NCBI GenBank assembly: GCA_033765345.1
Contig: JANRIC010000107.1
Span: 19,590-83,589 of the forward strand
DNA: 64,000 bases
From: JANRIC01 sp033765345
GTDB taxonomy: Bacteria; Bacteroidota; Bacteroidia; Cytophagales; Microscillaceae
Direction: 5' to 3'
The translations under genes and the position numbers were made by a program. Shown piece after piece: positions 8,539-17,617 of the stretch. Under the pieces are notes generated by a model. That model searched no databases. It was not told the DNA's origin and saw only the letters and a list, made by a program, of their open reading frames with translations. The first letter of the stretch is position 1, and each line of letters begins with the position of its first letter.

Positions 8539-9504
8539 ATGATAAATAACAGAGTTGCTGTGATTGATTTGGGTACAAATACCTTCAATCTGCTGATTGC
8601 CGAACCTACGGATCAAGGCAAGTTCGAGGCTATTCACCGAGAACAGTTTGTCGTCAAGATCGGTGAAGGCGGAATTTCCAAAGGATTAATCAATGAAGAA
8701 GCCCAAAAAAGATTATTTCGAGCTTTAGACTTGATTTACAAGGCTTTACAACTTTATAAAGTCAAAGAACAAAGCATCTGGGGGCTAGCTACCAGTGCTT
8801 TTCGCAATGCTCGCAACGCCCGGGAAATCATTTCCGAAATCAAAAGAAATTACGGAATATCCATAGAAATCATCAGTGGAGACCAAGAAGCTGAATACAT
8901 TTATTATGGAGTAAGAAATGCACTGGATTTGGGTGAACAAAACTCCCTGCTTATTGATATAGGAGGCGGTAGCGTAGAATTTATCATCTGCAATCGCCGT
9001 AAAATCCACTGGAAAAGAAGCATCGAGATCGGTGTACAAAGACTTATGGATCAGTATATGCGTACCGACCCAATCAGCGACTTGGACATCCAACGCCTAG
9101 AGATTTATCTCGAGTCCCGCTTTGTAGAACTGTCCGCAGCCGTATTCAATTATAGCCCCAAGCACCTAATCGGCTCGGCGGGTGCTTTTGAGACCCTATC
9201 CGCTATTGATTTATTCAGGCAGGAAGGAGAAAAAGCCCAGGAATATATCGATAAAAACCATCAGCTTCTTCTACCCGAATATGAGCTTTTGATAGATGAA
9301 TTTCATTATATTTATCAACAAATCGTCTGTAAAGAACGTGTACAACGCCTCACTATTCCCGGAATGGCAGATTTTAGGGTAGATATGATCGTACCCGCTA
9401 CCTGCCTGATCAAATTCGTGATCGAGCGGTATGAGCTCGAGCTGATTCGAGTCTCAGGCTATGCACTGAAAGAAGGTTTTTTGGTTTGGAAGTTGGGGGA
9501 GTAG
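8539..9504 (+). CDS. Ppx/GppA family exopolyphosphatase or pppGpp phosphatase
   Basis: A 321-residue protein of the ASKHA fold. VIDLGTNTFNLLI near the N-terminus and LLIDIGGGSVEFI near residue 136 are the two phosphate-binding motifs, and GLATSAFRNA is the conserved segment between them. The length of about 320 residues matches the short Ppx/GppA form without the C-terminal HD domain. These enzymes release phosphate from polyphosphate or convert pppGpp to ppGpp in the cytoplasm; the sequence does not separate the two activities. I chose the ATG at 8539; a GTG at 8521 in the same frame would add six residues. No ribosome-binding site decides between them. It converges with prfA. Confidence 0.88.
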   Translation: MINNRVAVIDLGTNTFNLLIAEPTDQGKFEAIHREQFVVKIGEGGISKGLINEEAQKRLFRALDLIYKALQLYKVKEQSIWGLATSAFRNARNAREIISEIKRNYGISIEIISGDQEAEYIYYGVRNALDLGEQNSLLIDIGGGSVEFIICNRRKIHWKRSIEIGVQRLMDQYMRTDPISDLDIQRLEIYLESRFVELSAAVFNYSPKHLIGSAGAFETLSAIDLFRQEGEKAQEYIDKNHQLLLPEYELLIDEFHYIYQQIVCKERVQRLTIPGMADFRVDMIVPATCLIKFVIERYELELIRVSGYALKEGFLVWKLGE

Positions 9505-9554
9505 ACGCTTAGGTGGTGTAAATAATTAGTTGATAAGTTTCAAAAACCAACACC

Positions 9555-10622
9555 TTAGTTCCCCTCCTTCAACCTCTCTGCATTCTCTGCCAGGCGGAGA
9601 TTCTCGATAAAATCAAAAATTTCGCCGTCCATTACCGTGGGTAGATTGTAGACCGTATAGCCGATGCGGTGGTCGGTCACGCGTCCTTGTGGGTAATTGT
9701 AAGTGCGGATTTTGTCGGAGCGGTCACCTTTGCCTACCATAGATTTGCGTTGAGCACCGAGGGCTTCCTGTTGTTTGGCCATTTCAATATCATAAAGCCG
9801 CGAACGAAGTACTTTGAGGGCTTTTTCCTTATTTTTGATCTGGGATTTTTCATCCTGGCAAGATACCACCAAGCCGGAGGGCATGTGCGTGATACGCACG
9901 GCAGAGTAGGTTGTATTGACAGACTGCCCGCCCGGACCGGAGGAGCAGAAAGTATCGATACGGATGTCAACTTCCCTGATTTCTACCTCCACATCGTCAA
10001 TTTCAGGGAGTACGACCACGCTGGCCGCCGAGGTATGGATGCGCCCCTGTGTCTCAGTCATGGGTACACGCTGCACACGGTGTACGCCTGACTCGTATTT
10101 CATCATCCCATAGACATCCTCCCCGGAGATCGAGGACACAATCTCTTTGTAGCCTCCCGAAGTACCTTCGGTATAATCAATAAGCTCCATCCGCCAGCCT
10201 TGTTTTTCGGCAAATCGCTGGTACATCCTGTAGAGATCTCCTGCGAAGATGGAGGCTTCATCACCGCCTGCCCCGGCACGAATTTCAAGAATGATGTCCT
10301 TGCTGTCGTTAGGGTCTTTGGGGATGAGGAGTTGTTTGATTTCTTCCTCAACTACTTCTTTTTGAGCAACCAGTTCGTCGATTTCAATTTTGGCCATTTC
10401 CCGCATTTCGGGGTCTTTTTCTTCAGCGAGTAGTTCTTTGCTGGATTGGATATTACTCAGGATATTTTCGTACTCTTTGTATTTGCTGTCGATTTTATCG
10501 AGATCTTTGTATTCTTTGCTCAATTTAGCATATTGCTTCATATCAACGATCACTTCAGGGTCTACCACAAGTCTGGCCACCTCGTTGAATCTCTGGCGAA
10601 TAGCTTCTAATTTATCAATCAT
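9555..10622 (-). CDS. prfA: Peptide chain release factor 1
   Basis: A 355-residue class I release factor. The GGQ motif that triggers peptidyl-tRNA hydrolysis is in GPGGQSVN, followed by the usual AVRITHMPSG segment. RVPMTETQGR carries the P-x-T codon-recognition motif of RF1 (UAA/UAG), not the SPF of RF2. The frame is open to 10652, but MIDKLEAIRQRF at 10622 is the family N-terminus and a promoter element lies inside the extension. The gene is divergent from the DUF4834-like gene. Confidence 0.95.
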   Translation of the reverse strand: MIDKLEAIRQRFNEVARLVVDPEVIVDMKQYAKLSKEYKDLDKIDSKYKEYENILSNIQSSKELLAEEKDPEMREMAKIEIDELVAQKEVVEEEIKQLLIPKDPNDSKDIILEIRAGAGGDEASIFAGDLYRMYQRFAEKQGWRMELIDYTEGTSGGYKEIVSSISGEDVYGMMKYESGVHRVQRVPMTETQGRIHTSAASVVVLPEIDDVEVEIREVDIRIDTFCSSGPGGQSVNTTYSAVRITHMPSGLVVSCQDEKSQIKNKEKALKVLRSRLYDIEMAKQQEALGAQRKSMVGKGDRSDKIRTYNYPQGRVTDHRIGYTVYNLPTVMDGEIFDFIENLRLAENAERLKEGN

Positions 10623-10649
10623 AAGTTCTTTTGAATAATTGCCTGATTG

Positions 10650-10657
10650 CAAAAATA
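10650..10657 (-). promoter_or_regulatory. -7 promoter element for prfA
   Basis: The minus strand reads TATTTTTG, matching TAnnTTTG, 28 bases ahead of the ATG at 10622. It falls inside the longer open frame and so supports the shorter prfA start. Confidence 0.5.
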
Positions 10658-10719
10658 AGAAAATTAAGTAGTTTTGTATAAATTTTTTCTGAGAATCAAT
10701 TTATAAAAACACGTAGGTA

Positions 10720-10962
10720 TTGTATAAATTAATATTATTTCTGTTGGCATTTGGGTTTATTGTTTACCAAATCAATCGTTCTCTAGATCGGGTGATGCGT
10801 TTTTTTAGAATATTTGAGGGCAAAGTACCCCAAAGCAGGGTAAAAGTACGCAAAGAAGGTAATGTAGAGATTCGTTATACGGATCAGCACAAAACCTCTG
10901 CTAAGAATCAAGCAAAAAAATCTTCGGAGGATGATTATATAGATTTCGAGGAGGTAGATTAA
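10720..10962 (+). CDS. DUF4834-like small membrane protein
   Basis: An 80-residue protein with one hydrophobic N-terminal helix (about residues 3-18), a short basic segment and a charged, probably disordered tail that ends in acidic residues (DDYIDFEEVD). This layout and the position next to a release-factor gene fit the Bacteroidota DUF4834 family, whose role is unknown. There is no ATG: an in-frame stop at 10714 forces the start to be the TTG at 10720 or a later non-standard codon. The family call rests on general layout rather than on a diagnostic motif. Confidence 0.6.
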   Translation: MYKLILFLLAFGFIVYQINRSLDRVMRFFRIFEGKVPQSRVKVRKEGNVEIRYTDQHKTSAKNQAKKSSEDDYIDFEEVD

Positions 10963-10967
10963 AAATT

Positions 10968-10998
10968 ATCCATAGACCGTGGACTACCAGCTATGGAT
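10968..10998. repeat. Inverted repeat between convergent genes
   Basis: ATCCATAG at 10968-10975 pairs with CTATGGAT at 10991-10998 around a 15-base loop. It lies between two convergent stops and may fold in both transcripts, but it has no T-run. The ATGGACTA-like words recur near 25700 and 26220. Confidence 0.55.
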
Positions 10999-11003
10999 TT
11001 AGG

Positions 11004-12803
11004 TCAATCCGCTTCCATTTCTTTTTTGATTTCCTGAAGGAGGAGTTTTACTTCTTCGTCCTCTGGAGCATATTCAAGCACCTTTTCAAAGTCAGCCAAA
11101 GCCTTCTTGTATTCTTTGAGTCCGCGATAAGCCAAACCTCGATTATAAAAAGCAATCACATTTTCAGGGTCATTTTGGAGTACTCGATCACAATCACTGA
11201 TGGCTTCCTGGAGTTTTCCGAGAGCTACATAAAAAAAAGCTCGGTCATTGTAATGCTCAATATCGTCAGGTTCGAGACGAATAGCTTCCTGGATATTTTG
11301 GAGTGCAAGAGCAACATTTTGTGATTCATAATAAAAATTTGCCAGATCGCTGAAATAAACAGCTCTTTTTTTATTGATAGAAATGGCTTTCTCAAGGCTC
11401 TCGATGGCAGCATCCAGTTTGCCCAATTCACCAAAAATGAGGCTTTGGATGTAATAATTATTTTCGGAAACCTGATTTTTTTTCAGTTGCATAGCCTGAT
11501 TAAGATACCCGAGTGCCTCATCAAATTTCCCTTGCATAGCCGTGGCAGTTGCCAAGGTAGTAAATGTATAAGAATTGGTAGAATCAATCTGTAGAGCCTT
11601 TTTGATTTCTTTGACCGCTTTATTGAGATCGCCGCTTGAAATAAACACACCGGCACGATCCTGATAACCGCTCACGTGAATACTATCCAAGTCTTTTTGG
11701 CGACTTTCCATTTTGAGCATTGTAAAAGCATCTTCAAGAAGGTCTAGCTTTTCACCTCTGAAGTTCTCCTGTCGGATGATTTCGGGAACCAAATAATTGG
11801 CATAAAAAAAGTCTTTTTCTGCACCCGCTAAATCTTTCAGACGATATTTGACTATAGCCCTGTCGTAGTACACAGGCGCGGTATTTTCATCCAAAGTATC
11901 CGAAAACTCAATCGCCCGATTGAGTTGCATTAAAGCCTCCTTGGAATTATTGAGTTTGTATTTGGTTTTGCCAAGATAGTGATAAACCTGTGCGTTTTGG
12001 TGGTTTTCGGGTAGTTCAAAATAAAATTCGGCATCTGCAAAATTATTCAGGGCATAATAAGCCTTGCCCCAATGATAAAAATCATCAATTTCAAAATCTA
12101 TATTTAACTTTTGAAGATTTTCATAAACAGAGATGGAGCTTTTGTATTTTTTCTGAGCCAGGAATATCAGGGCTTTGAGGCGAAACGAGTCTATATCTTC
12201 GGGGGCAAGGCTCAGTGCCGTGCTAATATCGGCCAGGGCTTTGTCATAATCTTCCAAATAATACGCCGTATAAGCCCTGTAATAAAAAGCAAATAAATTA
12301 TTGGGAGCAATGGCCACGGATTTGTCGAGGTAATATTGAGCATCCAGATAAAGATCCAGCACAAAATACAAACTCCCCAAAGAGTTGGTAATGTCTACAT
12401 CATTGCTATCCAATTCGTAGGCTTTTAAATAATTTTCTTCTGCTTGCTTAAAATCCTCCGTATGAAGATAAGCCTGACCCAGGTACAAATAAAGCAAAGG
12501 ATTATCCGATTGCATACCGATCAGCAATTGATAATCTTCTATGGCCTTTTCATACGCTCCATCTTGCATCAAATAATAACTACGGGCATACAAAGCATCA
12601 TAGAAGCTGGGATTCAGCCCTATTGCCTTATTAAGGTATTCATAACCCTTGTCATTTTCCTGACTATCAAAATATTTAATTGCTTGTTTGTAAGCTTTTT
12701 CATAAGCTGTTTGATCACCATTCTGGGCAATAAGTAAGGCAGGTATTGTCAGAAGAAATGTAAAAACAGACAAAAATGAAATCAAAGAACATCTTTTCAA
12801 CAT
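11004..12803 (-). CDS. Exported tetratricopeptide-repeat protein
   Basis: A 599-residue protein with an N-terminal signal peptide (hydrophobic stretch FLSVFTFLLTIPALLIAQ, likely cut after an Ala-Gln) followed by some fourteen to fifteen TPR units that fill almost the whole length. Recurrent features are the 34-residue spacing and segments such as YYLEDYDKALADI and FYNRGLAYRGLKEYKKAL. TPR solenoids bind other proteins, so this is probably a periplasmic or surface scaffold; no partner or enzymatic domain is visible. It is transcribed alone, converging with the DUF4834-like gene. Function unknown. Confidence 0.85.
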   Translation of the reverse strand: MLKRCSLISFLSVFTFLLTIPALLIAQNGDQTAYEKAYKQAIKYFDSQENDKGYEYLNKAIGLNPSFYDALYARSYYLMQDGAYEKAIEDYQLLIGMQSDNPLLYLYLGQAYLHTEDFKQAEENYLKAYELDSNDVDITNSLGSLYFVLDLYLDAQYYLDKSVAIAPNNLFAFYYRAYTAYYLEDYDKALADISTALSLAPEDIDSFRLKALIFLAQKKYKSSISVYENLQKLNIDFEIDDFYHWGKAYYALNNFADAEFYFELPENHQNAQVYHYLGKTKYKLNNSKEALMQLNRAIEFSDTLDENTAPVYYDRAIVKYRLKDLAGAEKDFFYANYLVPEIIRQENFRGEKLDLLEDAFTMLKMESRQKDLDSIHVSGYQDRAGVFISSGDLNKAVKEIKKALQIDSTNSYTFTTLATATAMQGKFDEALGYLNQAMQLKKNQVSENNYYIQSLIFGELGKLDAAIESLEKAISINKKRAVYFSDLANFYYESQNVALALQNIQEAIRLEPDDIEHYNDRAFFYVALGKLQEAISDCDRVLQNDPENVIAFYNRGLAYRGLKEYKKALADFEKVLEYAPEDEEVKLLLQEIKKEMEAD

Positions 12804-12878
12804 AAGAAGATTACCTTTTAAATGAGTAATGTTCCCTTCAAGAGAAATGCGTTTTTTTAGAAAAGATAATCTAAAACA

Positions 12879-12909
12879 ATGCCATAAATTACTAAAACAT
12901 TTATGGCAT
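12879..12909. terminator. 10-bp perfect hairpin after the DUF2911 gene
   Basis: ATGCCATAAA (12879-12888) is the exact complement of TTTATGGCAT (12900-12909) with an 11-base loop, 16 bases past the stop of the minus-strand DUF2911 gene. It lacks a strong T-run, so termination is plausible but not certain. Confidence 0.5.
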
Positions 12910-12925
12910 CGTCTGAAGAAAAGAT

Positions 12926-13495
12926 TTAATTGCTTTTGGCGAAAGTGATGGGAATAATTACTTTAGTCTGATCCCAGAAAAGCAGCATATTGGCTCCTTT
13001 TTTGGTCTCCTCGAACTCAATCGTAAAGGCCTCATAGATGTCTTCTGTCTGATCAACCTCTACTGGGGCAATTAAAATATTTTTATCCTTGATTTCTTCA
13101 TATTTATAAGCTCCATACTGACCCAGTTCGCTATTCAAGATAACAGACCATTCTTTCTCACCTGGAATAGTAAATAAAGTATAAGTACCTGCTTTAAGAA
13201 TTTTTTTGTTGAATTGAATATCATCCGTACAGGTAAACTCAGTCGCTTCATTGGCACCAGTACGCCAGATTTCTCCGAAAGGTACCAACTCTCCAAAAAT
13301 GACACGGCTTTTCTTATAGGGTTGCCCATAGGTTACTTTCAGATAAGTATTATCTTTGCCTATAAAGGTAGCCATAGCCAGGGGGCTGGCTTTTTTGGGC
13401 GGTGTGATAGACTTCTGGGCGTAGGCAGCCCCTACCCCAAATATTAACAAAGAAACAAATACATATTTAAAAGTGCTCACAATGCGCTTGTCCAT
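12926..13495 (-). CDS. DUF2911 domain exported protein
   Basis: About 189 residues. The hydrophobic N-terminus VSLLIFGVGAAYAQ is a signal peptide cut after AYA. The rest is a DUF2911 domain: YGQPYKKSRVIFGELVP, then EIWRTGANEATEF, then AGTYTLFTIPG, all hallmarks of this Bacteroidota family. It is a beta-rich periplasmic or secreted protein of unknown function. The open frame runs to 13585, but the extra residues do not resemble a leader; the ATG at 13495 (or 13501) puts the signal peptide where it should be. Divergent from the type IX secreted protein gene. Confidence 0.85.
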   Translation of the reverse strand: MDKRIVSTFKYVFVSLLIFGVGAAYAQKSITPPKKASPLAMATFIGKDNTYLKVTYGQPYKKSRVIFGELVPFGEIWRTGANEATEFTCTDDIQFNKKILKAGTYTLFTIPGEKEWSVILNSELGQYGAYKYEEIKDKNILIAPVEVDQTEDIYEAFTIEFEETKKGANMLLFWDQTKVIIPITFAKSN

Positions 13496-13592
13496 AAGCA
13501 TATTAGATTTGAACTTGAATTTAGAAAAAATTATCAATTTATTTATCATAAAATACGTTTTCTCTAAAATTAGAGATACATCCACTTATACG

Positions 13593-13600
13593 TAAATTTG
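13593..13600 (+). promoter_or_regulatory. -7 promoter element upstream of the CHU_C protein
   Basis: TAAATTTG matches TAnnTTTG. Just upstream, 13561-13576 is the palindrome TCTCTA-AAAT-TAGAGA, a possible operator in this divergent intergenic region. Confidence 0.4.
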
Positions 13601-13696
13601 TGCCCCCGACAAATACAGATCAAATTAATTTAACAGATGATTAACATAATATCCTTTCTTTGGGACGGATTCAGAAGCTATTTCTTGAATAAATCC

Positions 13697-15652
13697 ATGA
13701 TGAACATACAAGACCAAATCAGGTATTTTTGTTTTTCTTATTTTATTTTTTTTCCTGTTTTTTTATCGGCTCAGGAAGATTGCCCAGTTTGCCCCACCGG
13801 GCAAATAGATGGTTTTGTGATTAGTCCAGCTTCTAAGGTTGCCTGTGACTCCGTAACGGTTTGTGTCAAAAACTGCATCCCTGGGGCAGTCAATATTTCT
13901 TATGATTATAGAAATGATGAAACCAGAATCAATGATACCATATTTACTTACACACAACCCGGCGTTTATGTGATTACTCAATTTGCTCAGGTTAATGCAG
14001 GAGGTGCAACCCAGCTCATCACCAGCAAAGATACGATTACGGTATTTCCTACACCTAAACCCGAATTTCGGGTAGATCGTCTCTGCGCCGGAAATAAAAT
14101 ATTCTTAGACATCTCAGATACTGTTTATCAGCAATATTTGATTAACTGGGGTGATAATTCCCCTCTTGAGATCGTAGCACCCGGCACAAACTCCCTAAGC
14201 CATCAATATTCCATTAATCGCAGTTATGCCATTTCTGTAATCGGTAATTATGTACCCGGTGGCTGTGGTGATACTGCCGTCATTTTGGTAAATACCCTCG
14301 AGACCCTCGTGCTACCCACTGTCAAAAGGATACAAACAGACATCAGAAACCCCGTTTCAGGTCAGGTAAGTCTGAGCCTAGAGACAGATACCAATTTTCA
14401 ATACCAATTCTTTAAAGATAACAGTGTTGTACTCCTCGCCGAAGCAGAAGGCAATGGCAGCACCCTCGTACAGCACCTGACACCACTCAATACTGAAATG
14501 ATCAACTGTTTTAGAATTCGGGTGCTGGATTTTTGCGGCGAGCTTTTGGATTCGGAAGCTATCTATTGCAGTCTGAGCCTTGAAACCCAGGCAGAGGATG
14601 GCCAAAACCGCATCAGATGGACTCCCTACCCCAATCTGAATGCCACAATTCAAAACGGCTTTCAGCACTATCTTCTTTATCGCAATAACCAACCCTACCA
14701 AATAATCCCTAACCTCAATACGGCCGAATTTATAGACCAGGATGTAGCCTGTAGCGTGGAATACTGCTATAGAATTGAAGCCATTTTTAACTCTTTGAGC
14801 CTGGATTTTGTATCTGCTTCCAATAGTGCCTGCACAACCACATTCAGTAGTGCTATTCCCCCAGCAGTGAATCAACTCAATGCAAGCGTAGAAACTTTTC
14901 GGAGTATACGTCTGTTCTGGAACCTTGCCGAAAATGTAGAAGTAGATGCCTATACCATCAGCAGCCCAAACGAATCCCTAGAAATTCTAACAGACAACAA
15001 TCAGGTGCTTATCGAAGACCTTCGCATTACAGCCGCTTTGTGTTATCAGGTCAGCTACCGGGATGAATGCGGCAATCTCTCTGCGAGTACAGCTCGTACC
15101 TGCCCTGTTTTTTTATCCGGAAGTTCATCGGGCAATGGACTGGTAGAATTAAACTGGACAGATTATGAAAATTCTGCCGGAATCTATGAAAGGTATGTAG
15201 TAGAAAAGCTCGACGAGGCTGGAAACGTTTATGAAGAATTTCCCGTGGGCTTCCAGGTTCGCTTTAGAGACCCAGGAGCTAAAAATGACCGACAAATCCT
15301 TCGTTATCGAATTCGGACTGTCATTGATGACTCTGCTGGTCTATTCAGCTATTCCAATGTGGTAGAAATAACCCAAAAATTTAAAATATTTTTTCCCAAT
15401 GCTTTTAGCCCGAATGGCGATAACCTAAACGAGTCTTTTAAACCTACCTATCTCTTTGTCAAAGATTATGAAATGCGGATTTATAACCGTGCCGGAGAAC
15501 TGCTTTTTGTGTCCAATGACATTGAACAGGGCTGGGATGGCAACTATAAAGGGAAAGAAGCCCAACAAGGTGCTTATATATATATGGTGTACCTGGAGGA
15601 TTTTACCGGAGAAAAATTCAACACCCAGGGAACATTTACGCTAATCCGATAG
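13697..15652 (+). CDS. Type IX secreted protein with gliding motility-associated C-terminal domain
   Basis: About 651 residues. A signal peptide (hydrophobic run YFCFSYFIFFPVFLSAQ) is followed by a cysteine-rich segment (CPVCPTG), a PKD-like domain (about 20-180) and beta-sandwich, fibronectin III-like repeats. The last 80 residues are a CHU_C / type B sorting domain, with FFPNAFSPNGDN near residue 580 and a final GTFTLIR. This domain directs export through the type IX secretion system and attachment to the surface or release. The passenger domain looks adhesive rather than enzymatic. The ATG at 13697 gives a proper signal peptide; an ATG at 13637 in frame would add 20 residues and is closer to the promoter-like element. 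No PorU/Spr genes are in the window. Confidence 0.88.
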   Translation: MMNIQDQIRYFCFSYFIFFPVFLSAQEDCPVCPTGQIDGFVISPASKVACDSVTVCVKNCIPGAVNISYDYRNDETRINDTIFTYTQPGVYVITQFAQVNAGGATQLITSKDTITVFPTPKPEFRVDRLCAGNKIFLDISDTVYQQYLINWGDNSPLEIVAPGTNSLSHQYSINRSYAISVIGNYVPGGCGDTAVILVNTLETLVLPTVKRIQTDIRNPVSGQVSLSLETDTNFQYQFFKDNSVVLLAEAEGNGSTLVQHLTPLNTEMINCFRIRVLDFCGELLDSEAIYCSLSLETQAEDGQNRIRWTPYPNLNATIQNGFQHYLLYRNNQPYQIIPNLNTAEFIDQDVACSVEYCYRIEAIFNSLSLDFVSASNSACTTTFSSAIPPAVNQLNASVETFRSIRLFWNLAENVEVDAYTISSPNESLEILTDNNQVLIEDLRITAALCYQVSYRDECGNLSASTARTCPVFLSGSSSGNGLVELNWTDYENSAGIYERYVVEKLDEAGNVYEEFPVGFQVRFRDPGAKNDRQILRYRIRTVIDDSAGLFSYSNVVEITQKFKIFFPNAFSPNGDNLNESFKPTYLFVKDYEMRIYNRAGELLFVSNDIEQGWDGNYKGKEAQQGAYIYMVYLEDFTGEKFNTQGTFTLIR

Positions 15653-15827
15653 ATATTAACAGATAAATCTAAAAAAATATTTTTATCCTCGCATAATTTC
15701 ATTTTGATATGAAAAAAGAAGCATAATAATTTATAGATTTGTAATAATGAATTAAAAATGAGGGAGTCGGAGAGCTTCATTTCTTTCCAAAACCTACTTA
15801 TTTTGTCAATCTTAAACCCTAGAATAT

Positions 15828-16160
15828 ATGTTTGATTTCAAAAATCTTATGGGCAAAGTCAAAGAAATGCAGGAAAAAATGCAGACAGCCCAGGAAAATC
15901 TCGTCAATATCAAAGCCTCTGCCGAATCAGGTGCCGGGATGGTCAAGGCAACTGTAAATGGCAAAAAACAACTCATCTCACTGCAAATTGACAAAGAATT
16001 GCTAAAGCCCGAAGACAGTGAAGTAATGCAGGACTTGATCGTTGCTGCCGTCAATAAAGCCCTTCAAGATGTAGATATACTGGCCAAAGAAGAACTCAAA
16101 AAATCTACGCAGGGAGTACTCCCAAATATTCCAGGTTTTGATTTTGGAAATATGGCCTGA
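15828..16160 (+). CDS. YbaB/EbfC family nucleoid-associated protein
   Basis: A 110-residue protein. The N-terminal MFDFKNLMGKVKEMQ with an amphipathic helix, then GAGMVKATVNGKKQL and a second long helix (VMQDLIVAAVNKAL), is the YbaB fold. Such proteins form tweezer-like dimers that bind DNA. The usual recR/dnaX neighbours are absent. It is followed after about 30 bases by a glycosyltransferase in the same direction. Confidence 0.92.
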   Translation: MFDFKNLMGKVKEMQEKMQTAQENLVNIKASAESGAGMVKATVNGKKQLISLQIDKELLKPEDSEVMQDLIVAAVNKALQDVDILAKEELKKSTQGVLPNIPGFDFGNMA

Positions 16161-16189
16161 TTTTAGGCAAAAAATTTAGAGGATTTCTT

Positions 16190-17254
16190 ATGACAACAAA
16201 ACTTGCTGTCGTAATTCTAAATTACAACGGAAAACACTGGCTCGAGCAATTTCTACCTTCAGTAGTTGCCCATAGTCAGGGTTTTGAGATCGTAGTAGCA
16301 GATAATGCTTCTACGGACGATTCCATTCCATTTCTACAAGTAAATTATCCGCAAATTCATATACTCATACTTGAAAAGAACTGGGGCTTCGCCGAAGGTT
16401 ATAACCGCGCCCTGGCGCAAATTCAGTCTGAGTATTATGTATTGCTCAACTCAGATGTGGAAGTAACCCCGCATTGGATTGAACCCTTGCTCGATCTTCT
16501 CGAGGCAAACCCCGAAATAGTGGCCTGCCAGCCCAAAATGCTTGCCTACTACCAAAAAAACGAATTCGAGTACGCCGGAGCCGCCGGAGGATTTGTAGAC
16601 CGTTGGGGCTATCCCTTCTGCCGTGGAAGGCTGTTTGATACCATGGAAACAGACCAAGGGCAATACAATGATACCTCCGAAATCTTCTGGGCTAGTGGTG
16701 CGTGTCTTTTCATTCGTGGCGAAATTTATCAGCAAATAGGTGGATTGGATGGGGATTTTTTTGCCCACATGGAAGAAATAGATCTATGCTGGAGACTCAA
16801 AAATGCTGGACATAAGATTTTTTTTGTCTCCCAAAGTGTGATTTATCACGTGGGTGGTGGAACCCTCTCAAGCAGCAACTCCCGCAAAACTTTTTTGAAT
16901 TTTCGCAATAACCTAGCCTTGCTTTGCAAAAATTTACCTCTCCAGAGGTTAATCCCGACCTTGCTAATCAGGATATTGCTGGATGGAGCTGCAGCTTTGT
17001 ATTTTATCAGCAAAGGCAATCATGCCGCAGGGCAGCAAGTGTTCAAAGCCTATTTTTCATTTTTTTCCCAAATAGGTACTTGGCTTGGAAAACGCCGCAA
17101 AACCTCACGCAATCAGGCACATAAAGAACTTTATCCTTACAGTGTAGTTTTTCAGTATTTTTTGCAGAAAAAAAAATACTTCCAAGACCTGAAAAAAAAA
17201 CCTGAAAAATCATCTGAGCCTACAAAAAAACTGAATCTCCTTGCGAAAAAATAG
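16190..17254 (+). CDS. Family 2 glycosyltransferase (rhamnosyltransferase-like)
   Basis: A 354-residue enzyme. VVILNYNGKHWLEQF opens the GT-A fold, ADNASTDDS follows, and LLNSDVEV is the DXD-type nucleotide-sugar/metal site. WASGACLFI...GLDGDFF...MEEIDLCWRL is the acceptor-side motif of the WbbL-like GT2 branch. A basic C-terminal tail is rich in lysine. It probably transfers a sugar from a nucleotide donor onto a surface polysaccharide or lipid-linked glycan at the inner membrane. No polysaccharide cluster surrounds it, so the acceptor is unknown. Confidence 0.9.
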   Translation: MTTKLAVVILNYNGKHWLEQFLPSVVAHSQGFEIVVADNASTDDSIPFLQVNYPQIHILILEKNWGFAEGYNRALAQIQSEYYVLLNSDVEVTPHWIEPLLDLLEANPEIVACQPKMLAYYQKNEFEYAGAAGGFVDRWGYPFCRGRLFDTMETDQGQYNDTSEIFWASGACLFIRGEIYQQIGGLDGDFFAHMEEIDLCWRLKNAGHKIFFVSQSVIYHVGGGTLSSSNSRKTFLNFRNNLALLCKNLPLQRLIPTLLIRILLDGAAALYFISKGNHAAGQQVFKAYFSFFSQIGTWLGKRRKTSRNQAHKELYPYSVVFQYFLQKKKYFQDLKKKPEKSSEPTKKLNLLAKK

Positions 17255-17263
17255 AATATTTTT

Positions 17264-17485
17264 TTAAATATCCCAAATGTAAGGATTATTGCGTCTACGG
17301 AGTTGTTTGCGAATATTCATCAAAAATGCCAGCGATAAATAGATCAACAAGGGTGAACCCAATGTAAGAAACGAAGTATAAATAAAAAACAAGCGGATTT
17401 CACTGGTCGCAATTCCGATTTTTTCGCCCAGTTTAGTGCATACACCAAAGGCCTGTCGTTCCATAAAAGCTTGTAATTTTTTCAT
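17264..17485 (-). CDS. PspC domain small membrane protein
   Basis: A 73-residue protein. The N-terminus (FMERQAFGVCTKLGEKIGI) followed by one long hydrophobic segment (IRLFFIYTSFLTLG...LIYLSLAFLM) is the PspC domain. In phage-shock systems PspC is an inner-membrane regulator; in Bacteroidota stand-alone copies are common. The ATG at 17485 (MKKLQAF) is preferred over the one at 17509. No other psp gene is nearby. Confidence 0.8.
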   Translation of the reverse strand: MKKLQAFMERQAFGVCTKLGEKIGIATSEIRLFFIYTSFLTLGSPLLIYLSLAFLMNIRKQLRRRNNPYIWDI

Positions 17486-17617
17486 AAACATTCCTGAAAT
17501 ACATATCATTGAAACACAAAATAGCTACATTTTTTTTATTTTACAAAAAATAAGTATTAAAATTGCATCAGGATCAAAAACTACTTTACTAAGATTAAAC
17601 AATAAATCCTTAATCTC

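Noticed and set aside
14378..14875. Antisense open frame of 165 codons in the type IX secreted protein gene
   Set aside because: Shadow frame without start context or motifs.
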